DNA of 55,817 bases, from assembly GCA_020851635.1 (NCBI GenBank), contig JADZCJ010000038.1, forward strand, positions 1-55,817, in the 5' to 3' direction. Positions 14,284 to 21,673 of the stretch are shown one piece after another (the first letter of the stretch is position 1; every line of letters starts with the position of its first letter). Position numbers and translations under genes: made by a program. This stretch comes from Anaerolineae bacterium (lineage in GTDB: Bacteria; Chloroflexota; Anaerolineae; UBA4142; SHND01). A model generated the notes under the pieces. The model did no database searches. It had not been told where the DNA came from and worked only from the letters and a program-made list of their open reading frames with translations.

Positions 14284-16367
14284 ATTACAGCATTGCGGTT
14301 GACAGCGGCGGGACATTTGCGGATTGTATTGTAGTGGACGAGCAAGGGCATGTCACCGCCGCCAAGGCGCCTTCGACGCCTGACGATTATTCGCGCGGAG
14401 TGCTAGATTCGGTCGAGCGCGCGGCGAAACAATTGACCATGACGTTGGACGACCTTTTGTCGCAGGCGACGTTGTTTGCGCATGGGACGACGGTGGCGAC
14501 AAACGCGTTGTTGACGCGGTCGGGGTCCCGAACGGGTTTGATTACCACGCTCGGGCACGAGGACGCGCTGATCATCGGGCGGACGGTCCAAAAGGTCGCG
14601 GGGTTGACCGAGGGCGAAATCACGTATCTGGCGCGGTTGGACAAGGCGGACCCGATTGTGCCGCGTCCGCTGATCAAAGGCGTGACCGAACGCGTGGATT
14701 ACAAGGGCGCGGTGATTGTGCCTTTGAACGAAAAGGATGCGCGCCGCGCGATCCGCGAATTGTTGGAGGAGGGTTGCGGCGCGATTGCAGTTTCGTTGTT
14801 GTGGTCATTTTTGTATCCCGCGCACGAACGGCGCATCCGAGAATTGATTCACGAGCAAGCCCCTGATGTGTTTGTGAGTTTGTCGCACGAACTGGCGCCC
14901 GTCATCAAGGAATACGAGCGCACGGCGACGACAGCGATCAATGCTTATCTTGGACAGGTGGCGGCGCGCTATTTGCAATCGTTGATAGAGCGGCTCAAGG
15001 CGCACGGTTTGAAACCCGAACCGGTGATCATGCAGTCGTCCGGCGGCGTGGTGCCGGTCGAACAGGCGCAGGCGCGCGCGGTGTCGCTGCTGTCGTCAGG
15101 ACCGGCGGGCGGTGTGATGGGTGCGGTGGAGCTGGGCAAAGCGCTCGGATATCGTGATTTGATCACCACCGATGTCGGCGGGACGAGTTTTGATGTGGGG
15201 TTGGTGGTGGAGGGTGAGCCGCAATTTTCGCTCTCGCCCGTCTTTGCGAAATATCACACAGTTTTGCCCAGCATTGACATCCCCTCGATTGGCGCGGGGG
15301 GCGGCAGTATTGCGTGGATCGAGCCGGGCGCGGGACTGCTCAAGGTGGGTCCGCGCAGCGCAGGTTCGGTGCCCGGTCCTGTATGTTACGACCAGGGTGG
15401 GACGGAACCGACGGTCACGGATGCGAATGTGGTCTTGAACCGTCTGAATCCGGATTTCTTTTTGGGCGGCTCGAAAAAGTTGCATGCAGACAAGGCGCGC
15501 GCGGCGATCGAGGAAAAAATCGCGCAGCCGCTCGGGATTTCGGTGCAAGAGGCGGCGTTGGGAATTATAGATATTCTCGATGCCAAGATGGCAGACCTGG
15601 TGCGCAAGGTGAGCATCGGGCGCGGGTATGACCCGCGCGATTTTGTGCTGTTGGCGTTCGGCGGAGCGGGTCCCATGCACGTGGGCGCGTATGCGCGTGA
15701 TGTCGGCGTGCGTGAGATCATCATTCCCGCGCATGCATCAGAATTTTCGGCGTGGGGCATTGTGGGTTCCGACCTGATGAATTTGCGACAGGTCTCGGAA
15801 CCGATGATCGCGCCGTTCGATCCCGCGCGACTGAACGAGATTTATCACGGTCTGGAGCAAGAGGCGCGGGCGACTTTGGCGCGCGAAGGAATATCGAATG
15901 GCAATGTATCATTCCTGCGCTATATTGACATGCGGTATCGCGGGCAGATTCACGAAGTGCGCGTGCCGGTGACGACGGATGAACTTGGCGAGCAAGAGCT
16001 GGCGAAAATTCACCAGACCTTTGAGGACACATATAACCGCAAATACGGACAGGGCGCGGCGTATCGCAAGGCGGGCATCGAAGCGCGGACGTATCAGGTG
16101 CGCGGTATTGGCAAGATTCCCAAACCGGCATGGGTGAAACACGAGGCGGGACCCGCGGATGCCTCCCCTGCGCTCAAGGAAACGCGGCAGGTCTATTTCA
16201 AAGGCGGTTGGCGCGCCACTCCCGTCTATGCGCGCGAACAGATGCGCACGGGCAATTGCGTCAACGGTCCGGCGTTGGTCGAAGCTGTAGACACGACGGT
16301 GCTCGTGCCACCGGATATGTCGCTGGCGATTGATGGGTATGGGAATATGGTGATGCAGGGAGTATGA
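14280..16367 (+). CDS. hyuA: Hydantoinase A / oxoprolinase-family ATPase subunit (HyuA-like), copy 2
   Basis: This 695-residue HyuA homologue has the ATP-binding VDSGGTFADC near residue 7 and TDVGGTSFDVGL near 297, GAGGGSIAW, and the C-terminal GPALVEAVDTTVLVPP. It pairs with the hyuB directly upstream (ATGA overlap) and is coupled to the CoA-transferase downstream by another four-base overlap, so hyuB, hyuA, the CoA-transferase and grdC are translated as one unit. It should act as the ATP-driven half of a cyclic amidase or carboxylase. It differs clearly from copy 1, so the two pairs probably handle different substrates or steps. Confidence 0.86.
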   Translation: MNYSIAVDSGGTFADCIVVDEQGHVTAAKAPSTPDDYSRGVLDSVERAAKQLTMTLDDLLSQATLFAHGTTVATNALLTRSGSRTGLITTLGHEDALIIGRTVQKVAGLTEGEITYLARLDKADPIVPRPLIKGVTERVDYKGAVIVPLNEKDARRAIRELLEEGCGAIAVSLLWSFLYPAHERRIRELIHEQAPDVFVSLSHELAPVIKEYERTATTAINAYLGQVAARYLQSLIERLKAHGLKPEPVIMQSSGGVVPVEQAQARAVSLLSSGPAGGVMGAVELGKALGYRDLITTDVGGTSFDVGLVVEGEPQFSLSPVFAKYHTVLPSIDIPSIGAGGGSIAWIEPGAGLLKVGPRSAGSVPGPVCYDQGGTEPTVTDANVVLNRLNPDFFLGGSKKLHADKARAAIEEKIAQPLGISVQEAALGIIDILDAKMADLVRKVSIGRGYDPRDFVLLAFGGAGPMHVGAYARDVGVREIIIPAHASEFSAWGIVGSDLMNLRQVSEPMIAPFDPARLNEIYHGLEQEARATLAREGISNGNVSFLRYIDMRYRGQIHEVRVPVTTDELGEQELAKIHQTFEDTYNRKYGQGAAYRKAGIEARTYQVRGIGKIPKPAWVKHEAGPADASPALKETRQVYFKGGWRATPVYAREQMRTGNCVNGPALVEAVDTTVLVPPDMSLAIDGYGNMVMQGV

Positions 16368-17509
16368 GTTATCCGTTGGAAGGGCTGCGGGTCCTCGATT
16401 TCTCGTGGTTTTTGGCGGGTCCGTATGCGACAATGATTTTGGCGGATTTGGGCGCGGACGTGGTCAAGGTGGAAGCGCCCGAACGCGGAGACCCGAGTCG
16501 CACAGCAGGACCGTTTGCGAATGGGGTCAGCGGATATTTTCTGAGCGTCAATCGAAACAAGCGCAGTATTGTGCTGGATCTAAAAAGTGAAGCGGGAAGG
16601 GCGCGGGCGGCAAAGCTGGCGGGGCGCGCGGATGTGGTCGTAGAGAATTTCGTCCCCGGCACGATGAAGCGCTGGGGATTGGATTATGCGACGCTGGCAG
16701 AGACAAACTCGCGTTTGATCTATGCTTCGTGCACCGGATTTGGGCAAACGGGTCCCCGCGCGCTCGAGTCGGCGTTTGACCTGGTTATACAGGCGCTGGC
16801 GGGGACGATGAGCATTACCGGTGAAGCGGGTGCAGCTCCGGTGCGGGTGGGCAATTCGATTGGCGATCTCGGCGGCGCGCTCTATTTGACAATCGGGATT
16901 TTGGCGGCGCTCCAAGCGCGGCATCGGACGGGGCGCGGGCAGGCGTTGGATTTGAGCATGATGGATGCTCAAGTCGCGCTGCTCGAAAATGCGTTCATGC
17001 GCTATTTTGTGACGGGTGAAACGCCCGCGCGACTGGGTTCGCGGCACCCGTTGATTGTGCCGTTTCAAGCGTTCCCGACGAGCGACGGGTATGTGGTCGT
17101 GACGGCGGGGACAGAAGCACAGTGGGGGCGGCTGTGTGAGGCGTTGGGCGCGAGCGAATTGAAAGAGGACGCGCGTTTTTTGACAAACACGGCGCGGCGG
17201 CAGAACATTCCCGCGCTGGAAACGGAATTGAGCGCGCGTTTCAAGACCCGCACGACCGATGAATGGCTCGAGATTCTGCGAGATCATGAAATTCCCTGCG
17301 CGCCGATCCAGACGATTGCGCAGGCGGCGAGTGATCCGCAAATTGCGGCGCGCGAAATGATCGTAAACGTTGAGGACGCGCAGGCGGGGACACAGCGGAT
17401 TGTGAATACGCCGCTGCGCTTTTCCGAGATGCAGAGCGGCGTGCGGACGAGCGCGCCGCAGTTGGGTGAACATACGGACGAAATTCTGAGGGACTGGTTG
17501 GCGGAATGA
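16364..17509 (+). CDS. CaiB/BaiF-family (class III) CoA-transferase
   Basis: This 381-residue family III CoA-transferase begins LEGLRVLDFSWFLAGPYATMILADLGADVVKVE, the standard N-terminal signature, and contains GQTGP and the catalytic Asp D168 in SIGDLGG, matching D169 of formyl-CoA transferase. These enzymes move CoA between carboxylic acids without ATP. The four-base overlaps with hyuA before it and grdC after it imply that CoA activation is a direct step of the pathway, either charging the acid released by the hydantoinase/carboxylase or receiving an acyl group. The substrates are not predictable. Confidence 0.88.
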   Translation: MSYPLEGLRVLDFSWFLAGPYATMILADLGADVVKVEAPERGDPSRTAGPFANGVSGYFLSVNRNKRSIVLDLKSEAGRARAAKLAGRADVVVENFVPGTMKRWGLDYATLAETNSRLIYASCTGFGQTGPRALESAFDLVIQALAGTMSITGEAGAAPVRVGNSIGDLGGALYLTIGILAALQARHRTGRGQALDLSMMDAQVALLENAFMRYFVTGETPARLGSRHPLIVPFQAFPTSDGYVVVTAGTEAQWGRLCEALGASELKEDARFLTNTARRQNIPALETELSARFKTRTTDEWLEILRDHEIPCAPIQTIAQAASDPQIAAREMIVNVEDAQAGTQRIVNTPLRFSEMQSGVRTSAPQLGEHTDEILRDWLAE

Positions 17510-18942
17510 AATATCCTGTTGTTAAAGCGGTGACATTGGTGTTGGCGCATGTGCCACATTTTGCGCGGTATGGCTCCAAGCCGCTGCGCGAGATTCCGCG
17601 CGATGAGCAGGCGTTGGGGCAAATCGAAAGCGCGCTGCGAAGTTTTGACCAGGCGCGCGATTATGCGCCGCATCAGGTGTATATCGGCAACATGCGCCCC
17701 GAGGCGCTGGCGGCGATTGAAAAACCGTGGTACGCGCATACCAAAACGTCCGACCGTTTCGGCCCGCATGGCGAAATCATTCCCGAAGACGAGTTTTATG
17801 GATTGATGGCGATTGCCGACCAGTTTGATTTGTTTCGCCTGGAAAAGGAATTTGCCGCGCGCGTGCGCGAACGTTTGAGCGAACATCCGCTCATCAAGCC
17901 CGAAGAATTGAAACCGCTCGACAAGGGGCTGCCGCTTGAACAGATCGAAACAATGATTGGGCAGGGGGCACTGCCGCTGTTTGTAAACGGCGGGACGCTG
18001 GTCGGCGCGATGCGGAGTGGACATGACGAGGATGATACGCTGACAGCGAATGTGCTGCTGGAAAATCTGGCGTGCAAGGCATCGGGCGCGTGGGCGATGC
18101 GGCATTTGACGAATGAACGGCACGGCGTTGATATTTCGCAGGTGGATTATGTGCTCGGCTGTGGTGAAGAAGGCGTCGGCGACCGCTATCAACGCGCGGG
18201 CGGGGCAATGGGCAAGGCGATGGCGGAATTTGCCGGATTCAGCGAGGCAAGCGGCTCGGATGTCAAGGCATTTTGTGCGGCGCCGATTCACGCGACCGTA
18301 ACCGGCGCGTCGTATGTCCAGTCCGGCTTGTATCGTAACATCGTCGTCGCGGGCGGTGGGTCACTGGCGAAATTGGGCATGAAATTCCGCGGGCATGTGA
18401 AACATCAGATGCCGATTCTGGAAGATGTGCTCGGCGCGGTGGCGATCGTGATTGGCCCCGACGACGGCAAGAATCCTGTCATTCGTCTGGACGGCGTTGG
18501 CATTCATCGCGTCAAGCACAGTTCATCGCCGCCCGCCATGATGCAGGCGCTGGTGGTCGAGCCGCTGGAACGGATGGGGCACAGAATGACCGACGTGGAC
18601 AAGTTTGCGCTGGAACTGCATAATGCCGAGATCACGGAACCGGCAGGCAGCGGCGATGTGGCGCTGACAAATTACAAGACGCTGGCGGGGATTGCGGTGA
18701 TGCGCAAGGAAATTGTGCGTGACGAGATGGATGCGTTTGTGCGCGAGCGCGGGATGCCGGGTTACTCGCCCACGCAAGGACATATCGCGGCGGCTGTCCC
18801 GTTTTTGGGTCACGCGCGCGACCGTATGTTGAACGGAGAGATGCAACGCGCGATGTTTGTGGGCAAAGGGAGCTTGTTTTTGGGACGGATGACGAATTTG
18901 TCGGACGGGATGTCGTTTGTGGTCGAGCCGAATGGGGGATAG
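17506..18942 (+). CDS. grdC: Glycine/sarcosine/betaine reductase component C, beta-subunit-like
   Basis: This 478-residue protein matches GrdC of the clostridial glycine reductase by recalled family sequence along its full length: HQVYIGNMRPEALAAIEKPWY, FGPHGEIIPEDEF, GSDVKAFCAAPIHA with the probable active Cys C257, ILEDVLG, MPGYSPTQGHI and KGSLFLGRMTNL. GrdC has a FabH-like fold. In the known system it takes the carboxymethyl group from the selenocysteine of GrdA as an acetyl thioester, which GrdD releases as acetyl phosphate. No grdD lies nearby; instead the gene is coupled to a CoA-transferase, which suggests that the acyl group may end on CoA. thioredoxin and grdA follow after a repeat-rich gap. 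The family call is strong, the acceptor is a guess. Confidence 0.88.
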   Translation: MKYPVVKAVTLVLAHVPHFARYGSKPLREIPRDEQALGQIESALRSFDQARDYAPHQVYIGNMRPEALAAIEKPWYAHTKTSDRFGPHGEIIPEDEFYGLMAIADQFDLFRLEKEFAARVRERLSEHPLIKPEELKPLDKGLPLEQIETMIGQGALPLFVNGGTLVGAMRSGHDEDDTLTANVLLENLACKASGAWAMRHLTNERHGVDISQVDYVLGCGEEGVGDRYQRAGGAMGKAMAEFAGFSEASGSDVKAFCAAPIHATVTGASYVQSGLYRNIVVAGGGSLAKLGMKFRGHVKHQMPILEDVLGAVAIVIGPDDGKNPVIRLDGVGIHRVKHSSSPPAMMQALVVEPLERMGHRMTDVDKFALELHNAEITEPAGSGDVALTNYKTLAGIAVMRKEIVRDEMDAFVRERGMPGYSPTQGHIAAAVPFLGHARDRMLNGEMQRAMFVGKGSLFLGRMTNLSDGMSFVVEPNGG

Positions 18943-19184
18943 TGGGATTTTTGATTTCTGATTTTGGATTGCTGATTGCTGATTGGAGGATGAGACCTGT
19001 CAGGCGAGTGCGATAAAGAAAAAGTTGGTTGACAAATTGCGACCGGACAATCGGGATGAAAACGCGAATCTGCGCGAATTTTTGCGAATGGGACTCGAAT
19101 TTGCCAGCTTGGTTATTGTGCGCCGCATGATAAATTGGCGATTTCAAGCGGGCTGTTGTGGGGATGCCGCATAGGAGGGATGAA
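18943..19184. other. Repeat-rich gap between grdC and the thioredoxin gene
   Basis: These 242 bases hold no convincing gene. The first part (about 18949-18987) is period-7 sequence (TTTTTGA, TTTCTGA, TTTTGGA, TTGCTGA, TTGCTGA). At 19061-19090 lies one copy of a dispersed ~30-bp GCGAATT-rich repeat whose second copy is at 26403-26432. The gap ends with the strong ribosome-binding site AGGAGG of the thioredoxin gene. It may have replaced a lost gene such as grdD, or may hold a promoter for trx-grdA; no clear -35/-10 pair was found. Confidence 0.6.
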
Positions 19185-19520
19185 ATGGCGTTACCGGAAG
19201 TGAATACGGCGACGTTTGCGGAGCAGGTGTTGGGGGCGGACAAGCCGGTGCTGGTGGATTTTTGGGGACCGCGCTGCCAACCGTGTATCGCGCTGATGCC
19301 GACCGTCGAACAGTTGGCGCAGCAGAACGCCGAACGGCTCAAGGTGGTCAAGGTGAATGCGAACGCGCGTGAAAATTGGGAGCTGTGCCGCACGCAGAGC
19401 GTGATGGGCTTGCCCGCGTATTTGATTTTTAGTGAGGGCAAAGAAGTCAAACGGATGGCGGGAAAAGACGTGACGCGCGAGACGTTGGTGGACGCGATTC
19501 AAGAGTTGTTTGCCGACTAG
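19185..19520 (+). CDS. Thioredoxin of the glycine-reductase type (CQPC active site)
   Basis: This 111-residue thioredoxin-fold protein reads VLVDFWGPRCQPCIALMP, with the redox pair C31/C34 as CQPC rather than the usual CGPC, and a cis-Pro in MGLPAYLIF. Thioredoxins encoded next to clostridial grd genes have the same style of altered site (WGPxCxxC) and re-reduce the mixed selenide-sulfide of GrdA after each turnover. It lies directly upstream of grdA, so a dedicated role as electron donor is likely. The start at ATG 19185 is fixed by AGGAGG at 19173-19178; the longer open frame from 19158 is not needed. Confidence 0.9.
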   Translation: MALPEVNTATFAEQVLGADKPVLVDFWGPRCQPCIALMPTVEQLAQQNAERLKVVKVNANARENWELCRTQSVMGLPAYLIFSEGKEVKRMAGKDVTRETLVDAIQELFAD

Positions 19521-19548
19521 AGTCGGCACTATGGGGTATAGGAGAAAC

Positions 19549-20004
19549 ATGGAGCTCAAGGGTAGAAAAGTGATTGCGCTCGGCGAACGGGACGGCGTTC
19601 CGGGAACGGCGATTGCCGATCTGGTAAAGACGGCGGGCGCGGACGTTGTCTTGACGCTGACGCAATGCTATGTCTGAACGGCGGCAGGTGCAATGGACCT
19701 GGACGACCAGTCGTTGATCTTGCGGGCAGCGCAAGAGCATGGCAACGACGTGGTCGTGGTGTTGGGGCAGCCGGACCCGGACAGCGCCGAAATGGCAGCT
19801 GAAACGGTCCACAATGGCGACCCCACCTACGCCGGACCATTAGCCGGAGTCTCGTTGGGACTCCCCGTCTATCACATATTGGAAGATGAAATTCAAAATC
19901 AGGTTGACCCTGCGAAATTCGAGGCAGAGGTCGGCTTGATGGCGCTCACCCTCGACAAGGATGCGATCCGCGAGGGGATGGGCCGTGTTCGTAATGCCGG
20001 ATAA
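19549..20004 (+). CDS. grdA: Selenoprotein A of glycine/sarcosine/betaine reductase (UGA decoded as selenocysteine)
   Basis: Reading TGA 19675-19677 as selenocysteine gives an uninterrupted 151-residue GrdA. The N-terminal half runs ELKGRKVIALGERDGVPG, then the redox motif C40-Y-V-Sec43 followed at once by TAAGAMDL, the hallmark of the family. The second half has AAETVHNGDPTYAGPLAG, LPVYHILEDE and VGLMALTLDKDAI, all typical. GrdA carries the carboxymethyl group on its selenolate between the substrate-specific component B and GrdC. Length is close to the usual ~157. GGAG lies four bases before ATG 19549, and thioredoxin is 28 bases upstream. A standard gene caller would break this gene or drop its first half. 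Function requires selA, selB, selC and selD elsewhere in the genome. Confidence 0.93.
19678..19710 (+). promoter_or_regulatory. Candidate bacterial SECIS hairpin after the grdA UGA
   Basis: Just after the UGA, CAGGT (19685-19689) pairs with ACCTG (19697-19701) around the seven-base loop GCAATGG, which starts with G. The apical loop begins 13 bases after the UGA. That is compatible in form, although at the short end, with known bacterial SECIS elements that recruit SelB inside the coding region. The codon after UGA is ACG, so the hairpin must be compatible with the conserved TAAGAMDL sequence. Confidence 0.6.
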
Positions 20005-20028
20005 TCTCATTGCCAAGAGAAATTATCT

Positions 20029-20092
20029 CGCGAATCCACGCGAATTTTCGCCAATTTTTCCGACAATTCGTGCAAATTCGCGTGGATTCGCG
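20029..20092. repeat. Perfect 18-bp palindrome downstream of grdA
   Basis: The arm at 20029-20046 (CGCGAATCCACGCGAATT) is the exact reverse complement of 20075-20092, with a 28-base loop. The units GCGAATT/GCGAATCC are related to the dispersed repeats at 19061 and 26403. It could stabilise or end the trx-grdA message, although no T-run follows, or be one copy of a mobile palindromic repeat. Confidence 0.7.
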
Positions 20093-20144
20093 GGAAACTG
20101 TTTTGCATGATGCAGCCCCGGACGCAACCTGAAAGTTGAGAGCT

Positions 20145-21623
20145 ATGTCACGAATTGATTGGAATTGGATACAGAGCGAGCCGTATGAAATGTTTATCGG
20201 CGGCGAATGGACGCGCGGTTCTGCGGGACGGACGTTCGAGATCGTCAATCCCGCAAACAACGAGACGATTGCGCGTGCGTACGAAGGGAATCTGGATGAT
20301 GTAAACCGCGCCGTAGCTGCGGCGCGCGACGCGTTCGATAACGGTCCGTGGCGACACATGACGGGCAAGGAACGGGGCGAAATTCTGCGGCGCACGGCGG
20401 AGATGATTCGCGCGGACGCGACCAAGTTTGCGTTTCTGGAAGCGGCGGATGTGGGCAAGACGTTCCACCGCACCCTCGGGTATTCGATTCCACAGGCGAT
20501 TGACGGGTTCGAGTATCATGCCGCCAGGGCGCGCGAGATTGAGGGAAAAGTGCGCGCGGTCCCCGAACGAAACTTTTTCAATTATCGCACCTGGGAACCC
20601 ATGGGCGTGGTGGCAGAAATTTTGCCGTGGAACGGTCCGTTCATGATGGCGTGCCAAAAGGTCTCGGCGATTCTGGCGGCAGGCAATACAGTCGTCATCA
20701 AACCCGCGCAGGATGGGAGTCTGAGCAATCTCGAACTGGCGAAATTGTTTGCCAAAGCGGGCTTTCCGCCGGGCGTGGTCAATATTGTGGCGGGACCGGG
20801 GCGCGCACTGGGCGCGCGGTTGGTGGAACATCCCGATGTCAACATGGTCTCGCTGACGGGCGGGACCGAGACGGGCAAGCAGGTGATTCGCCAATCCGCC
20901 GATACGGTAAAAAAGGTCGCTTTGGAATTGGGCGGCAAGAACCCGCACATTGTGTTCGAGGACGCCGATCTGCCGCAAGCGGTGCAGTGGGCGATCTGGG
21001 CGGCGTATGCGGACCAGGGTCAAATTTGCGTGTCGGGATCGCGGCTGCTGCTGCACAAACCGATCTATGAGGAATTTTTAGATTTGTTTGTCAACAAGGT
21101 GAGCGCACTCAAAATCGGCGACACGATGAGCGAAACGACGGATGTGGGTCCCGTGATTACGCGGCGGCACGAGCAGTCAATCCTCGATTACATCGCAATC
21201 GGCAAGCAAGAGGGCGCGGTGACGATCCTGGGCGGAAACAAAGTGACGAGTGCGCCGTTCGACCGCGGGAATTTTATCGAGCCGACGATATTTACGGGTG
21301 TCACGCCCGACATGCGGATCGCGCAAGAAGAAATTTTTGGACCCGTCGTCACGGTGACGATGTTTAACGACGACGCGGAAGCGGTGCGGATTGCGAACGG
21401 GGTGAAATATGGGCTGGCGGGCGGCATCTGGACGCAGGATATTGACCGCGCGCTGCGGACGGCGAGCCAACTGCAAGCGGGACAGATTTATTTGAATTCG
21501 TATTACAGTCCCGCGATTGTGGACTCGCCCGCAGAGGGGCACAAAGAGAGTGGCATCGGCGGGACGGGCGTACACAAGTATATGCAGGAAAAGACAGTGT
21601 TTGTGAAATTAAAGCTGGATTGA
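20145..21623 (+). CDS. NAD(P)-dependent aldehyde dehydrogenase
   Basis: This 492-residue protein of the ALDH superfamily contains the PWNGPFMMACQKVSAILAAG cofactor segment, E261 in LELGGKNP as general base and C295 in GQICVSGSR as nucleophile, at the standard 34-residue spacing. It oxidises an aldehyde to the acid, or to a CoA ester, with NAD(P)+. Its place between the Grd genes and the acyl-CoA genes suggests use on an intermediate of the same pathway. ATG 20145 gives the normal N-terminus; an in-frame TTG nine bases earlier is less likely. The stop codon lies inside the left arm of a strong hairpin. Confidence 0.88.
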   Translation: MSRIDWNWIQSEPYEMFIGGEWTRGSAGRTFEIVNPANNETIARAYEGNLDDVNRAVAAARDAFDNGPWRHMTGKERGEILRRTAEMIRADATKFAFLEAADVGKTFHRTLGYSIPQAIDGFEYHAARAREIEGKVRAVPERNFFNYRTWEPMGVVAEILPWNGPFMMACQKVSAILAAGNTVVIKPAQDGSLSNLELAKLFAKAGFPPGVVNIVAGPGRALGARLVEHPDVNMVSLTGGTETGKQVIRQSADTVKKVALELGGKNPHIVFEDADLPQAVQWAIWAAYADQGQICVSGSRLLLHKPIYEEFLDLFVNKVSALKIGDTMSETTDVGPVITRRHEQSILDYIAIGKQEGAVTILGGNKVTSAPFDRGNFIEPTIFTGVTPDMRIAQEEIFGPVVTVTMFNDDAEAVRIANGVKYGLAGGIWTQDIDRALRTASQLQAGQIYLNSYYSPAIVDSPAEGHKESGIGGTGVHKYMQEKTVFVKLKLD

Positions 21624-21664
21624 TTTTTGTCAACGTAACTCTGTTACGTTGGCAAAAATCAATC
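21618..21664. promoter_or_regulatory. Long hairpin between aldehyde and acyl-CoA dehydrogenase genes
   Basis: A 22-bp stem with a single G-T pair is formed by 21618-21639 and 21643-21664 around a three-base loop. It contains the upstream stop codon and ends nine bases before the TTG start of the next gene, where it could cover the ribosome-binding region or stabilise the upstream message. There is no proper T-run on the + strand. Confidence 0.65.
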
Positions 21665-21673
21665 AGACCGCAT

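Noticed and set aside
18983-19174. 63-residue frame between grdC and thioredoxin
   Set aside because: It starts at a TTG, is built from repeat sequence shared with non-coding gaps, and overlaps the ribosome-binding site of the thioredoxin gene.
19693-20004. Separate 103-residue protein starting at ATG 19693
   Set aside because: It is the second half of GrdA; the family sequence continues in the same frame upstream through the UGA.
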